From Pseudomonas chlororaphis (GTDB taxonomy: Bacteria > Pseudomonadota > Gammaproteobacteria > Pseudomonadales > Pseudomonadaceae), in assembly GCA_001023535.1 (NCBI GenBank), contig CP011020.1, positions 1,271,001 through 1,335,000 on the forward strand: a stretch of DNA of 64,000 bases. Direction: 5' to 3'. Below, one piece after another: positions 1-9,920 of this stretch. The translations under genes were made by a program, and so were the position numbers. Every line of letters begins with the position of its first letter. Within the stretch, counting starts at the first letter, position 1. A model generated the notes under the pieces. It was not told where the DNA came from. It made no database searches and saw only the letters and a program-made list of their open reading frames with translations.

Positions 1-36
1 GGTAAGCACAAAAATCTGTGTGCACCAGTGATCCAC

Positions 37-65
37 TGTGGGAGCGAGCTTGCTCGCGAAGGCGG
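37..65. repeat. REP-like palindrome, GTGGGAGC family (single copy)
   Basis: A single palindromic unit (GTGGGAGCGAGCTTGCTCGC core) lies just downstream of thiC. The same core recurs at about 9873, 31789, 31925, 46221, 50105, 56211 and 58296, always between genes. This is typical of intergenic REP elements in fluorescent pseudomonads. Here only one arm type is present, so it is a singlet rather than an inverted pair. Confidence 0.75.
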
Positions 66-95
66 CGGCAAGGACACCACCGCCTCCAGCTCACA

Positions 96-2258
<2,163 letters not shown>

Positions 2259-2421
2259 AGAACCTGGCCAGTCTAGACACAACTCCCGCGGAACGCCATC
2301 ACCTGGGCAAAAGCCGTGATGAATGGCGCATATACAGGATTGTTGCCGTGCGTGCGCGCAACTACACTCGCTACGCCGCGCCTCTTTAGTGCGCACTCAT
2401 CCGTGAAATAGGGATCGCCTC

Positions 2422-3861
2422 ATGCTGCGCAAACTCTCACTGGCCCTCGCCGTGTCTTGTGCGTCCAATGGACTGGCCTGGGCTGCCGAAGCGCCCTTGA
2501 CCACCAAAACCGATCTGGTGAGCGTGTATCAGGAAGCGGTGGACAACAATGCCGACCTGGCCGCCGCCCGCGCCCAGTATGGCGCCCAGAAGGAAGTGGT
2601 GCCCCAGGCGCGTGCCGGGTTGTTGCCCAACCTGTCCGGCGGCGCCGAAGTGGCCAACGTGCGCACCGACATCGACCAGCCGGCCGCCGTTGCCACCCGC
2701 AGCGCTCGCTCGTATCAGGCCACGCTGTCCCAGCCGCTGTTCCGGGCCGATCGCTGGTTCCAGTTCCAGGCCGCCAAGTCGGTGAATGAACAGGCCTCGC
2801 TGCAACTGTCGGCCACCGAGCAGAACATGATTCTGCAAAGCGCCGAGAGCTATTTCAACGTGCTGCGCAGCCAGGACAACCTGGCCTCGACCAAGGCCGA
2901 GGAAGCCGCCTTCAAGCGCCAGCTCGACCAGTCCAACGAACGCTTTGACGTGGGCCTGTCGGACAAGACCGACGTCCTGCAATCCCAGGCCAGCTACGAC
3001 ACTGCGCGCGCCAACCGGATCCTTGCCCAGCGCCAGGTCGAGGATGCCTTCGAGGCGTTGATCACCCTGACCAACCGCCAGTACAACTCGATCCAGGGCA
3101 TCGTCCACACGCTGCCGATCCTGCCGCCGGCACCGAACGATGCCAAGGCCTGGGTCGACACGGCCGCCAAGCAGAACCTCAACCTGCTGGCCAGCAACTA
3201 TGCGGTCACCGCGGCCGAAGACACCTTGCGCCAGCGCAAGGCCGGCCACGCACCGACCCTGGACGCCGTGGCAAGGTACGAAAAAGGCGACAACGATGCC
3301 TTGGGCTTCAGCAACCCGAACGCGTTCGGCCAACCGTACGGCGGTGACGTCGAACAGCGCACCCTGGCGTTGCAACTGAACATTCCGATCTACAGCGGCG
3401 GCTTGACCAGCTCCCAGGTGCGCGAGTCCTACTCGCAACTCACCCAGACCGAGCAGCAGCGCGAAGGCTTGCGCCGCCAGGTGGTGGAAAACACCCGCAA
3501 CCTGCACCGCGCGGTGAACACCGACGTGGAACAGGTCCAGGCGCGGCGCCAGTCGATCATTTCCAACCAGAGCGCGGTGGAAGCCACGGAGATCGGCTAC
3601 CAGGTGGGGACGCGCAACATCGTCGATGTGCTGGATGCCCAGCGCCAGCTGTACACCTCGGTGCGCAACTACAACAACGCCCGTTACGACTACATCCTCG
3701 ACAACCTGCGCCTCAAGCAGGCCGCCGGCACCTTGAGCCCGGCCGACCTGCAAGACCTGTCGCGCTACCTCAAGCCCGACTACAACCCGGACAAGGACTT
3801 CCTGCCGCCGGACCTGGCGCAGGCCGCGGCGCAGCAGTTGCGTTCACGGCCGGCGCAGTAA
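2422..3861 (+). CDS. TolC-family outer membrane channel (OpmH-like)
   Basis: This is an outer membrane trimeric export duct subunit for type I secretion or RND/ABC efflux, 479 aa. A signal peptide spans residues 1-21 with an AWA/AE cleavage site. The mature part has the two repeated helical segments of the outer membrane efflux protein family; the second carries IPIYSGG and the C-terminal GTRNIVDVLDAQRQLY motif typical of TolC proteins. In PAO1 the gene next to thiC is opmH, the TolC orthologue, so position and sequence agree. It is convergent with waaA, with a REP pair between them. No inner-membrane transporter or adaptor is adjacent, so it probably serves several unlinked systems, as E. 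coli TolC does. Confidence 0.93.
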   Translation: MLRKLSLALAVSCASNGLAWAAEAPLTTKTDLVSVYQEAVDNNADLAAARAQYGAQKEVVPQARAGLLPNLSGGAEVANVRTDIDQPAAVATRSARSYQATLSQPLFRADRWFQFQAAKSVNEQASLQLSATEQNMILQSAESYFNVLRSQDNLASTKAEEAAFKRQLDQSNERFDVGLSDKTDVLQSQASYDTARANRILAQRQVEDAFEALITLTNRQYNSIQGIVHTLPILPPAPNDAKAWVDTAAKQNLNLLASNYAVTAAEDTLRQRKAGHAPTLDAVARYEKGDNDALGFSNPNAFGQPYGGDVEQRTLALQLNIPIYSGGLTSSQVRESYSQLTQTEQQREGLRRQVVENTRNLHRAVNTDVEQVQARRQSIISNQSAVEATEIGYQVGTRNIVDVLDAQRQLYTSVRNYNNARYDYILDNLRLKQAAGTLSPADLQDLSRYLKPDYNPDKDFLPPDLAQAAAQQLRSRPAQ

Positions 3862-3888
3862 CCACCCGTTTAACAGGCAACGGTTCCC

Positions 3889-4008
3889 TGTGGCGAGGGG
3901 ATTTATCCCCGTTGGGCTGCGTAGCAGCCCCAAACCTGACAACTCGGTGTGTCAGATGGCTTGAAAGGGGGCGCTTCGCGCCCCAGCGGGGATAAATCCC
4001 CTCGCCAA
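3889..4008. repeat. Inverted pair of REP-like palindromes, GGCGAGGG family
   Basis: TGGCGAGGGGATTTATCCCC at the left end is repeated in inverse orientation at the right end (GGGGATAAATCCCCTCGCCA). The centre holds two smaller hairpins (GGGCTGC..GCAGCCC and GGGGGCGCTTCGCGCCCC). It fills the space between the convergent tolC-type gene and waaA and may also end both transcripts. Similar pairs occur at 6677, 24608 and 60783. Confidence 0.8.
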
Positions 4009-4017
4009 AGGCAACGA

Positions 4018-5298
4018 TCACCGGTCGGAAATCAACCGCCCCAACCCGTCCAGCAACCGCTGCAACGCACCCTGGTTGGCCCGCATCACCTTCAATCCCG
4101 CCTCGGCCATGCGCTGGGCATCGCGGGGCAGCTCGAACAGCCGTTGCACCGCCAAGGCCAGGCTCTCGGCATCCTCGACCTCCTGCAACGCACCGGCGCT
4201 GCGCAATTGCGCGGCGATGTCGAGGAAGTTGAACAGGTGCGGCCCGCTGAGCACCGGCTTCGCCAGCGCCGCCGGCTCAAGCAGGTTGTGTCCGCCGTTG
4301 GCCACCAGGCTGCCACCGACAAACGCACTGTCGGCCAACGCATAGAGAAACAGCAGCTCGCCCATGGTGTCGCCGAGCAAGACCGAAGCCTGGGCGGTAA
4401 TCGGTTGCGCGCTGGAGCGCCGGACCGTGGCGAAGCCCTGACTTTCACAGAGCTGGTGCACGGCGTCGAAGCGCTCGGGATGACGCGGCACTAGGATCAG
4501 CAACGCATCGGGATAACTGTCGAGCAGCCGGCGGTGAGCGTCGAGCACCACCTCATCTTCCCCTTCATGGGTACTGGCAGCGATCCACACCGGGCGCTCC
4601 ATGGCTTGCCACTGACGCCGCAAGGCGCCGGCGTTTTCCAGCAGTTGCGGGTCGATGGCCAGGTCGAACTTGATCGAGCCCGTGACCTCGACGGTCTCCG
4701 TCCGGGCGCCCAGTTGCCGGAAACGTTCGGCCTCGGCTTCGGTCTGGACGGCGAACAGGCTCATCTCGGCGAGCATCGGCCGAGTGAGCCCGGGGAAGCG
4801 CGCATAGCCTCGGGCCGAACGCTCCGACAATCGCGCATTCGCCAACGCCACGGGAATGCCCCGGCGGGCACACTGGTGAATGTGATTGGGCCACAACTCG
4901 GTTTCCATGATCACCGCCAGGCACGGACGCACCTGGTCGAGAAAACGCCTGGCCGCGCACGGCAAGTCGTACGGCAGGTAGCAGTGCTGGATGCGCGGCT
5001 CGTTGGCGAACAACGCCTGGATCCGCTCCGATCCCGTCGGGGTCATGCAGGTGACCGTGATCGGCAACTGTGGATAACGTTGCAGCAAGGCGCGGATCAT
5101 CGGTGCGGCGGCAATGCTCTCGCCCACCGAAACGGCATGGACCCAGATCCCTCCCGGCGCCATCGCCGGCAGCCCCCGAGAGAAACGCTCGCCAATGCGC
5201 CGGGCATACGCCGGCGCCTTGCGAGCCCGCAGCCACAGCCGAATCGCTACCAGTGGCAGCCCCAGATAAAACAATGCGCTATAGAGAGTTCTGTTCAT
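4018..5298 (-). CDS. waaA: 3-deoxy-D-manno-octulosonic acid (Kdo) transferase
   Basis: WaaA transfers Kdo from CMP-Kdo to the lipid IVA precursor at the cytoplasmic face of the inner membrane. The product is 426 aa with an N-terminal membrane anchor (about residues 4-24). The HAVSVGE motif at 54-60 includes the conserved catalytic-base glutamate (Glu60), and METELWPN follows in the N-terminal GT-B domain. The C-terminal half has the nucleotide-sugar fold with NLLEPAALAKPV. The start is the ATG at 5298 (MNRTLYSALFYLG); a longer frame up to 5517 overlaps the LysR gene and is not protein-like. Its stop faces the tolC-type gene. Confidence 0.96.
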   Translation of the reverse strand: MNRTLYSALFYLGLPLVAIRLWLRARKAPAYARRIGERFSRGLPAMAPGGIWVHAVSVGESIAAAPMIRALLQRYPQLPITVTCMTPTGSERIQALFANEPRIQHCYLPYDLPCAARRFLDQVRPCLAVIMETELWPNHIHQCARRGIPVALANARLSERSARGYARFPGLTRPMLAEMSLFAVQTEAEAERFRQLGARTETVEVTGSIKFDLAIDPQLLENAGALRRQWQAMERPVWIAASTHEGEDEVVLDAHRRLLDSYPDALLILVPRHPERFDAVHQLCESQGFATVRRSSAQPITAQASVLLGDTMGELLFLYALADSAFVGGSLVANGGHNLLEPAALAKPVLSGPHLFNFLDIAAQLRSAGALQEVEDAESLALAVQRLFELPRDAQRMAEAGLKVMRANQGALQRLLDGLGRLISDR

Positions 5299-5320
5299 GG
5301 CGGCGGAGTTTATCGGTTTT

Positions 5321-6211
5321 TCAGCCGATCGCCTGCAACTGCACGGCAAAACGTTCCGCCAGCCAGCGCGCCGCCGGCCCCAAAGGTTCGTCGCGGCGCC
5401 AGACCAGCTCCACCACCAGGGCCGGCGGGGTCCACTCGCTGTTGAGCTCCACCATGTCGCCCAAATACGCCGGGTACTGCACGACGTGCCGTGGCAACCA
5501 GGCCCACCCCAGGCCACTTCTCAGCCATTCGGCCAACACATAGAAACTGTCGGCGCGCCAGACCTGCGGGCTGGCCTGCTCGCTGCCGGGGTAGACACTG
5601 GATTGGGTCGCCATCAGCAACTGCCGGTGCCGGGCCATCTCTCGGCAGGACACATAGGCGTGGCTGGCCAGCGGATGCCCCTTGCCGCACACGGTGACCA
5701 TCTCGACGCTGCCCAACACGCGGCGCTCCAGGGCTTCGGGGATCTGGTCGTGGTAGAACAACAACCCCAGGTCCGCGCGGCGCTCCACCAGTTTGCGCGC
5801 CACGTCGCCCTGGGCGGCGCTGGCCAGTTGCACCTCAAGGGTTGGGAATTGCTCGGCCAGCGCCGCCAGGCTGTCGATGACCGGTTGATACGGCATGGCT
5901 TCGTCCTGGGCCAGACGCAGGGAGGCTTCCTGGCCACGCATCAGCGCCAGTGCCCGGCCGTTGAGGCGCTCGCACTGATGCAAGACCTCCCAAGCCTCCT
6001 CCAGCAAGACCTCGCCGGCCTCGGTGAGCGTCGGCTGCCGGCCACTGCTGCGCTCGAACAGGCTCACCCCCAGGTCGGTTTCCAGCCAGGCGATCGCGCT
6101 GCTGATGGCCGACTGGGCTTTGCGCCGGTCCCGTGCCACGGCAGAAAACGAGCGCTTCTCGGCGACTTCCACGAATAACTGTATTTGTTCCAGATTCCAC
6201 TGCACAGGCAT
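5321..6211 (-). CDS. LysR-family transcriptional regulator
   Basis: The protein is 296 aa with an N-terminal winged helix-turn-helix (residues 5-65, with SFSAVARDRRKAQSAISSAI as the recognition region). The effector-binding domain has the periplasmic-binding-protein fold, with YPGSEQASPQVWRAD and LGWAWLPRHVV. It is divergent from the emrE-type exporter, and a perfect palindrome at 6218-6240 sits directly before its ATG, which argues for autoregulation. The ligand is unknown. The PAO1 gene at this position (between waaA and emrE) is also an uncharacterised LysR. Confidence 0.92.
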   Translation of the reverse strand: MPVQWNLEQIQLFVEVAEKRSFSAVARDRRKAQSAISSAIAWLETDLGVSLFERSSGRQPTLTEAGEVLLEEAWEVLHQCERLNGRALALMRGQEASLRLAQDEAMPYQPVIDSLAALAEQFPTLEVQLASAAQGDVARKLVERRADLGLLFYHDQIPEALERRVLGSVEMVTVCGKGHPLASHAYVSCREMARHRQLLMATQSSVYPGSEQASPQVWRADSFYVLAEWLRSGLGWAWLPRHVVQYPAYLGDMVELNSEWTPPALVVELVWRRDEPLGPAARWLAERFAVQLQAIG

Positions 6212-6217
6212 GGCGCA

Positions 6218-6240
6218 ACCTATCTCTTATACAGATAGGT
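6218..6240. promoter_or_regulatory. Perfect palindrome, probable LysR operator
   Basis: ACCTATCT (6218-6225) and its exact complement AGATAGGT (6233-6240) flank a 7-nt spacer. The site lies 6 nt upstream of the LysR start codon and 73 nt before the emrE ATG. The size and spacing fit a LysR-type T-N11-A box. The position inside the LysR leader suggests it controls the LysR gene, the exporter, or both. Confidence 0.6.
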
Positions 6241-6313
6241 AATGACTTTACCGCATCTGCCCAGGTTCTAGAATGGCGCCATCGAAAGACGCAACGCTGA
6301 CCGAGGACTGCCC

Positions 6314-6646
6314 ATGAACGCTTACTACTACCTGGCTATCGCCATTTGCGCGGAAGTGATCGCCACCGTTTCGATGAAAGCGGTGAAAGGCCTGAGCACA
6401 CCTCTACCCCTGATCCTGGTGATCGCCGGCTACGGCATTGCCTTCTGGATGCTGACTCTGGTGGTGCGCACGGTGCCGGTGGGCGTGGCGTACGCGGTGT
6501 GGGCCGGGATGGGGATCGTCATGGTCAGCGTGGCGGCGTTGTTCATCTATGGGCAGAAGCTGGATGTACCGGCGATGCTGGGGATGGCGCTGATTGTGCT
6601 GGGGGTGGTGGTGATTCAACTGTTCTCCAAGACGGCCGGGCACTGA
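6314..6646 (+). CDS. emrE: Small multidrug resistance exporter, EmrE type
   Basis: This is a proton-coupled antiporter of quaternary and aromatic cations, working as an antiparallel dimer in the inner membrane. It is 110 aa with four predicted helices. The essential membrane glutamate is Glu14 in CAEVIATVSMK. The VAYAVWAGMG stretch has the Trp that lines the substrate site in EmrE-like rather than guanidinium-type members. GAGG stands upstream of the ATG. It is divergent from a LysR gene, as at the PAO1 emrE locus, and may be under its control. Confidence 0.93.
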   Translation: MNAYYYLAIAICAEVIATVSMKAVKGLSTPLPLILVIAGYGIAFWMLTLVVRTVPVGVAYAVWAGMGIVMVSVAALFIYGQKLDVPAMLGMALIVLGVVVIQLFSKTAGH

Positions 6647-6676
6647 ACACACAAACCTGCGGTGAACAGCTTTTTA

Positions 6677-6763
6677 TGGCGAGGGAGCTTGCTCCCGCTG
6701 GGCCGCAACGCGGTCTTCCTGGTGGGCGCTTCGCACCCAAGCGGGAGCAAGCTCCCTCGCCAC
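6677..6763. repeat. Inverted pair of REP-like palindromes, GGCGAGGG family
   Basis: GGCGAGGGAGCTTGCTCCCG on the left is mirrored by GCGGGAGCAAGCTCCCTCGC on the right, with a TGGGCGCTTCGCACCCA hairpin between. It lies between emrE and the FAD oxidoreductase gene. Confidence 0.8.
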
Positions 6764-6854
6764 GGGGCAGCCGCCTTTGATGTTGATGCTCAACAAATCC
6801 CAATAGCATCGAGTCTGTATACTGCGCCCTCGTCTTGTTCACTGAGGTCGCTGC

Positions 6855-8030
6855 ATGCCATCCGTTATTTCCACCGACGTTCTGATTGTCGGCGCTGGAG
6901 TCGCCGGCCTCTGGCTCAATGCACGTCTACGTCGCCTGGGCTTTTCGACCGTGCTGGTGGAGAGCGCCAGCCTCGGCGGCGGGCAGAGCGTCAAATCCCA
7001 GGGCATCATCCACGGCGGCGCCAAGTACGCCTTGCACGGCGCCCTGACCGGTGCCTCGGAAGCCATCGCCGACATGCCGCGCCGCTGGCGTGAAGCCCTC
7101 AAGGGCGAAGGCGAGCTGGACCTCTCCGGCGTGCGCATGCTGTCGGATGCCCATTACCTCTGGTCCCCCGGCACCCTGGCCGGCAACCTCACCAGTTTCT
7201 TCGCCAGCAAGGCCGTGCGCGGCCGGGTCGACCAGGTCAAGGGCGAACAACTGCCGCCGGCCCTGCAAGACAAGCGCTTCAAGGGCAAGGTCTATCGCCT
7301 GGCCGAACTGGTGGTGGACGTTCCCAGCCTGATCGAGCGCCTGGCGGAGCTGGCCGGCGATAGCTTGCTGGCCGGGCAGCGCATCGAGCCGTTGCGCGAG
7401 GGCGGCGCACTGGTGGGCTTGAAGGTGGACGACCGCGAGATCCGCACCCAGCGCATTGTCCTCAGCGCCGGCGGCGGCACCGCCGACCTGCTCGGCGCCC
7501 TGGGCCTGGACCAGCCGGCCATGCAGCGCCGACCGCTGCACATGGTCCTGGTCAAGGGACCGAGCCTCAAGCCACTCTACGCCCACTGCCTGGGAGGCGG
7601 GCCGAAGCCGCGCGTCACCGTAACCACCCACCCGGCCGCCGACGGCCAGTGGGTCTGGTACCTGGGAGGCGACCTCGCCGAAGGCGATGGCGTGGCCCGC
7701 GAGCCCGCCGCGCAGATCGCCGCCGCCCAGAAAGAGCTCGGCCAGTTGCTGCCCTGGATCGACCTCAGCACCGCGCAATGGGCCACATTGCGGGTCGACC
7801 GCGCCGAACCGTTGCAAACCGGCCTGACCCGTCCGGACAACGCCTTTCTCGCCGAGCAGGATCGCCTGCTGGTGGGCTGGCCGACCAAGCTGGCCCTGGC
7901 CCCGGACTTCGCCGACCGGGTGATCAGCGCGCTGCAACGCGACGGTGTCGAACCCCATCAAGCGGCGCCGTTGCCGGCGTTGCCGAAACCGCCCATGGGC
8001 GTCCCGGCGTGGGAGCAACTGCTGCCATGA
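6855..8030 (+). CDS. FAD-dependent oxidoreductase (DAO family), function unknown
   Basis: This 391-aa protein has an N-terminal Rossmann dinucleotide site (VLIVGAGVAGLWLNARL, Gly13, Gly15, Gly18) and the D-amino-acid-oxidase-type pattern of a second FAD contact at GGQSVKSQGIIHGGAKYAL. No signal peptide is seen, so it is probably cytoplasmic. Its stop overlaps the start of the aldo/keto reductase gene (ATGA), so the two are translationally coupled, and a third gene follows closely. The same neighbourhood exists in PAO1 after emrE. The substrate cannot be read from the sequence. Confidence 0.9.
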   Translation: MPSVISTDVLIVGAGVAGLWLNARLRRLGFSTVLVESASLGGGQSVKSQGIIHGGAKYALHGALTGASEAIADMPRRWREALKGEGELDLSGVRMLSDAHYLWSPGTLAGNLTSFFASKAVRGRVDQVKGEQLPPALQDKRFKGKVYRLAELVVDVPSLIERLAELAGDSLLAGQRIEPLREGGALVGLKVDDREIRTQRIVLSAGGGTADLLGALGLDQPAMQRRPLHMVLVKGPSLKPLYAHCLGGGPKPRVTVTTHPAADGQWVWYLGGDLAEGDGVAREPAAQIAAAQKELGQLLPWIDLSTAQWATLRVDRAEPLQTGLTRPDNAFLAEQDRLLVGWPTKLALAPDFADRVISALQRDGVEPHQAAPLPALPKPPMGVPAWEQLLP

Positions 8031-8839
8031 GCCAACCGACCCTGCACGACCTCTACCGGCCGCTGGGCCATAACGGCCCCCAGGTCTCGCCGCTGGGCCT
8101 GGGCACGGTCAAGCTCGGCCGCGACCAGGGCGTCAAGTACCCCAGCGGCTTCCAGATCCCCGATGACGAGGCGGCGCGCATGTTGCTCAAGCTGGCGCGC
8201 GACCTGGGCATCAACCTGATCGACACTGCGCCGGCCTACGGCCAGAGCGAAGAACGCCTCGGCCCGTTGCTACGCGGCCAGCGCCAGGACTGGGTGATTG
8301 TCAGCAAGGTCGGCGAGGAATTCAGCGACGGCCAGTCGCGCCACGACTTCAGCGCCGCCCACACCCGACGCTCGGTGGAACGCAGCCTCAAGCGCCTGGA
8401 AACCGACTACATCGACCTGGTGCTGGTGCATTCCGACGGCAATGACCTGGCGATTCTCAACGACAGCGAGGTTTACCCGACCCTCGCGGCGCTCAAGCGC
8501 GAAGGCAAGATCGGCGGCTTCGGTTTTTCCGGCAAGACCGTCGAAGGCGGCTTGAAAGCCTTGGAGCAAGGCGATTGCGCGATGGTCACCTACAATCTGA
8601 ACGAACAGGCCGAGAAGGCGGTCATTGACTACGCCAACGCTCACGGCAAGGCGATCCTGGTCAAGAAAGCCCTGGCCAGCGGCCATGTCTGCCTGAGCCC
8701 CGGCGTGGACCCGGTCCGGGCCAGCTTCGAACTGTTGTTTGAACATCCTGGGGTCGCCAGTGCTATTGTCGGCACCATTAATCCGCTGCACCTCGCCCAT
8801 AACGTCGCGACCGTTGCCAAGGTCCTGCGTGAGAACTGA
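8027..8839 (+). CDS. Aldo/keto reductase
   Basis: This is a predicted NADPH-dependent carbonyl reductase of 270 aa with a TIM-barrel fold. The catalytic tetrad is visible as Asp66 and Tyr71 (DTAPAYGQSEERLG), Lys94 (VSKVGEE) and His135 (LVHSDG). The C-terminal cofactor region contains SAIVGTINPLHLAHNV. The start at 8027 is chosen because it gives a normal family N-terminus and an ATGA overlap with the FAD oxidoreductase; the frame stays open further upstream inside that gene. Co-transcription with an oxidase and a Nudix-like protein hints at a small redox or repair unit, but the substrate is unknown. Confidence 0.92.
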   Translation: MSQPTLHDLYRPLGHNGPQVSPLGLGTVKLGRDQGVKYPSGFQIPDDEAARMLLKLARDLGINLIDTAPAYGQSEERLGPLLRGQRQDWVIVSKVGEEFSDGQSRHDFSAAHTRRSVERSLKRLETDYIDLVLVHSDGNDLAILNDSEVYPTLAALKREGKIGGFGFSGKTVEGGLKALEQGDCAMVTYNLNEQAEKAVIDYANAHGKAILVKKALASGHVCLSPGVDPVRASFELLFEHPGVASAIVGTINPLHLAHNVATVAKVLREN

Positions 8840-8872
8840 CGCCGCTTGACGCGGCATGAAGAAGGAGTCGAC

Positions 8873-9838
8873 ATGCCGCGTACGCTCATCCGCAAGAACC
8901 CAAGCAACTTCAAGACCCTGCCCCTGTTTGTCGAAGCGACGCCCGAAGGCCTGGCTTACCAGAGCGTCGGGATGCCGATGAATTTCGCCCAGACCCTGCA
9001 GCGCCGCCGTCCTGTCACCGTGGCCGACGCCGAACGCTTTTCCCTGGAGCTGGCCAACCTGGGCGTTTCGGTGCGCCTGACCGTGCATTGGCAGAATCGT
9101 GACTATTGGGTATTGGTGCGCCAGCGCCGGCAGGACCGTGGCGATGTGGTGCTCAAGTTGATTTCCGGCTACGTCCCGGCCCACGAGCTGAACCTGCCGC
9201 TGCTCACCGCCATCAGCGAAATCGCCGAGGAATGCCTGCTGGAAACCCCGGAAGGCTGGCTCGGCGGACGCTTCAACGACACCTGGCTGCCGGCCCCCTA
9301 CGCCAGCGCCCTGCACTATCGCGAAGCCCTGCCGTTCCGCCTGACGCCGCTGTCGGGCTCCGCGAGGCCGGTGCGCAGCGCGAACCTGCAACTGATCGAA
9401 CGGCCTCGGGCCTATGTGCACCTGCCCACGGCGTCCCTGCAATTGATCTATGACCTGCGCCTGGACGTGCCCAAGGAAGCCAAGTCCCTGAGCCTGTTCC
9501 ATGTGGATGAGCGCCTGGAGGGCGACCAGTTGGTGGCGCGCCTGGACCGCAAAAGGCCGGATCTGTACCTGATGCCGCTGCAGGATGGGCAACCGCTGCC
9601 GGAGCTGTATACCTTGAAGAAGGACCAGTTATACCCGGCCAGCACCCGGGGGCTGTACCTGGCGGAAAGTTTTGCCCGGCAGGACGGCTGGCTGGTGCGT
9701 GACGAGCGGATTCGCTGGAAGGACTGGTTGCGCCAGCAAGGCTTGGCGCCACCGGGCAAGGAATCGGGACTGACCCGACTGAAGGGCAAGGCCCGGCAAT
9801 TGTTCAAGAAGATCGTGCCGCGCAAGACGGCTCGCTAA
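8873..9838 (+). CDS. Conserved protein with a degenerate Nudix-like box
   Basis: This is a 321-aa protein of unknown function, third gene of the FAD oxidoreductase unit, 33 nt after the aldo/keto reductase. GAAGGAG precedes the ATG at 8873. Residues 79-123 resemble a Nudix hydrolase: a strand with WVLVRQRR, then Gly99-x5-Glu105, then SEIAEECLL at 115-123, close to the REUxEExGU part of the Nudix box. The spacer is 9 residues instead of 7 and the Arg is Ser, so activity is uncertain. The C-terminus is strongly basic (GKARQLFKKIVPRKTAR). I recall homologues being labelled metal ABC transporter ATPase, but I see no Walker A motif. Confidence 0.8.
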   Translation: MPRTLIRKNPSNFKTLPLFVEATPEGLAYQSVGMPMNFAQTLQRRRPVTVADAERFSLELANLGVSVRLTVHWQNRDYWVLVRQRRQDRGDVVLKLISGYVPAHELNLPLLTAISEIAEECLLETPEGWLGGRFNDTWLPAPYASALHYREALPFRLTPLSGSARPVRSANLQLIERPRAYVHLPTASLQLIYDLRLDVPKEAKSLSLFHVDERLEGDQLVARLDRKRPDLYLMPLQDGQPLPELYTLKKDQLYPASTRGLYLAESFARQDGWLVRDERIRWKDWLRQQGLAPPGKESGLTRLKGKARQLFKKIVPRKTAR

Positions 9839-9872
9839 ACCTGATGCCCATTTTCTGGCTGGACAATGGGCC

Positions 9873-9898
9873 CTGTGGGAGCGAGCTTGCTCCCACAG
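9873..9898. terminator. Perfect REP-like palindrome between convergent genes, likely terminator
   Basis: CTGTGGGAGC and GCTCCCACAG form a perfect 10-bp stem around GAGCTT. It sits between the convergent Nudix-like gene and hldE and is a GTGGGAGC-family REP unit. There is no T-run, so termination is inferred from position and stem strength. Confidence 0.5.
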
Positions 9899-9920
9899 AT
9901 TCTGCGCTTTGCCTGACGCA

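Noticed and set aside
6218..6240. Resemblance to the Tn5 mosaic end, raising the idea of a transposon end or adapter contamination.
   Set aside because: The sequence is a perfect palindrome at the right place for a LysR operator, there is no second end, transposase or target duplication, and the flanking genes are intact and syntenic.
8873..9838. Naming this gene a metal ABC transporter ATPase.
   Set aside because: No Walker A, Walker B or ABC signature is visible. The only recognisable pattern is Nudix-like.
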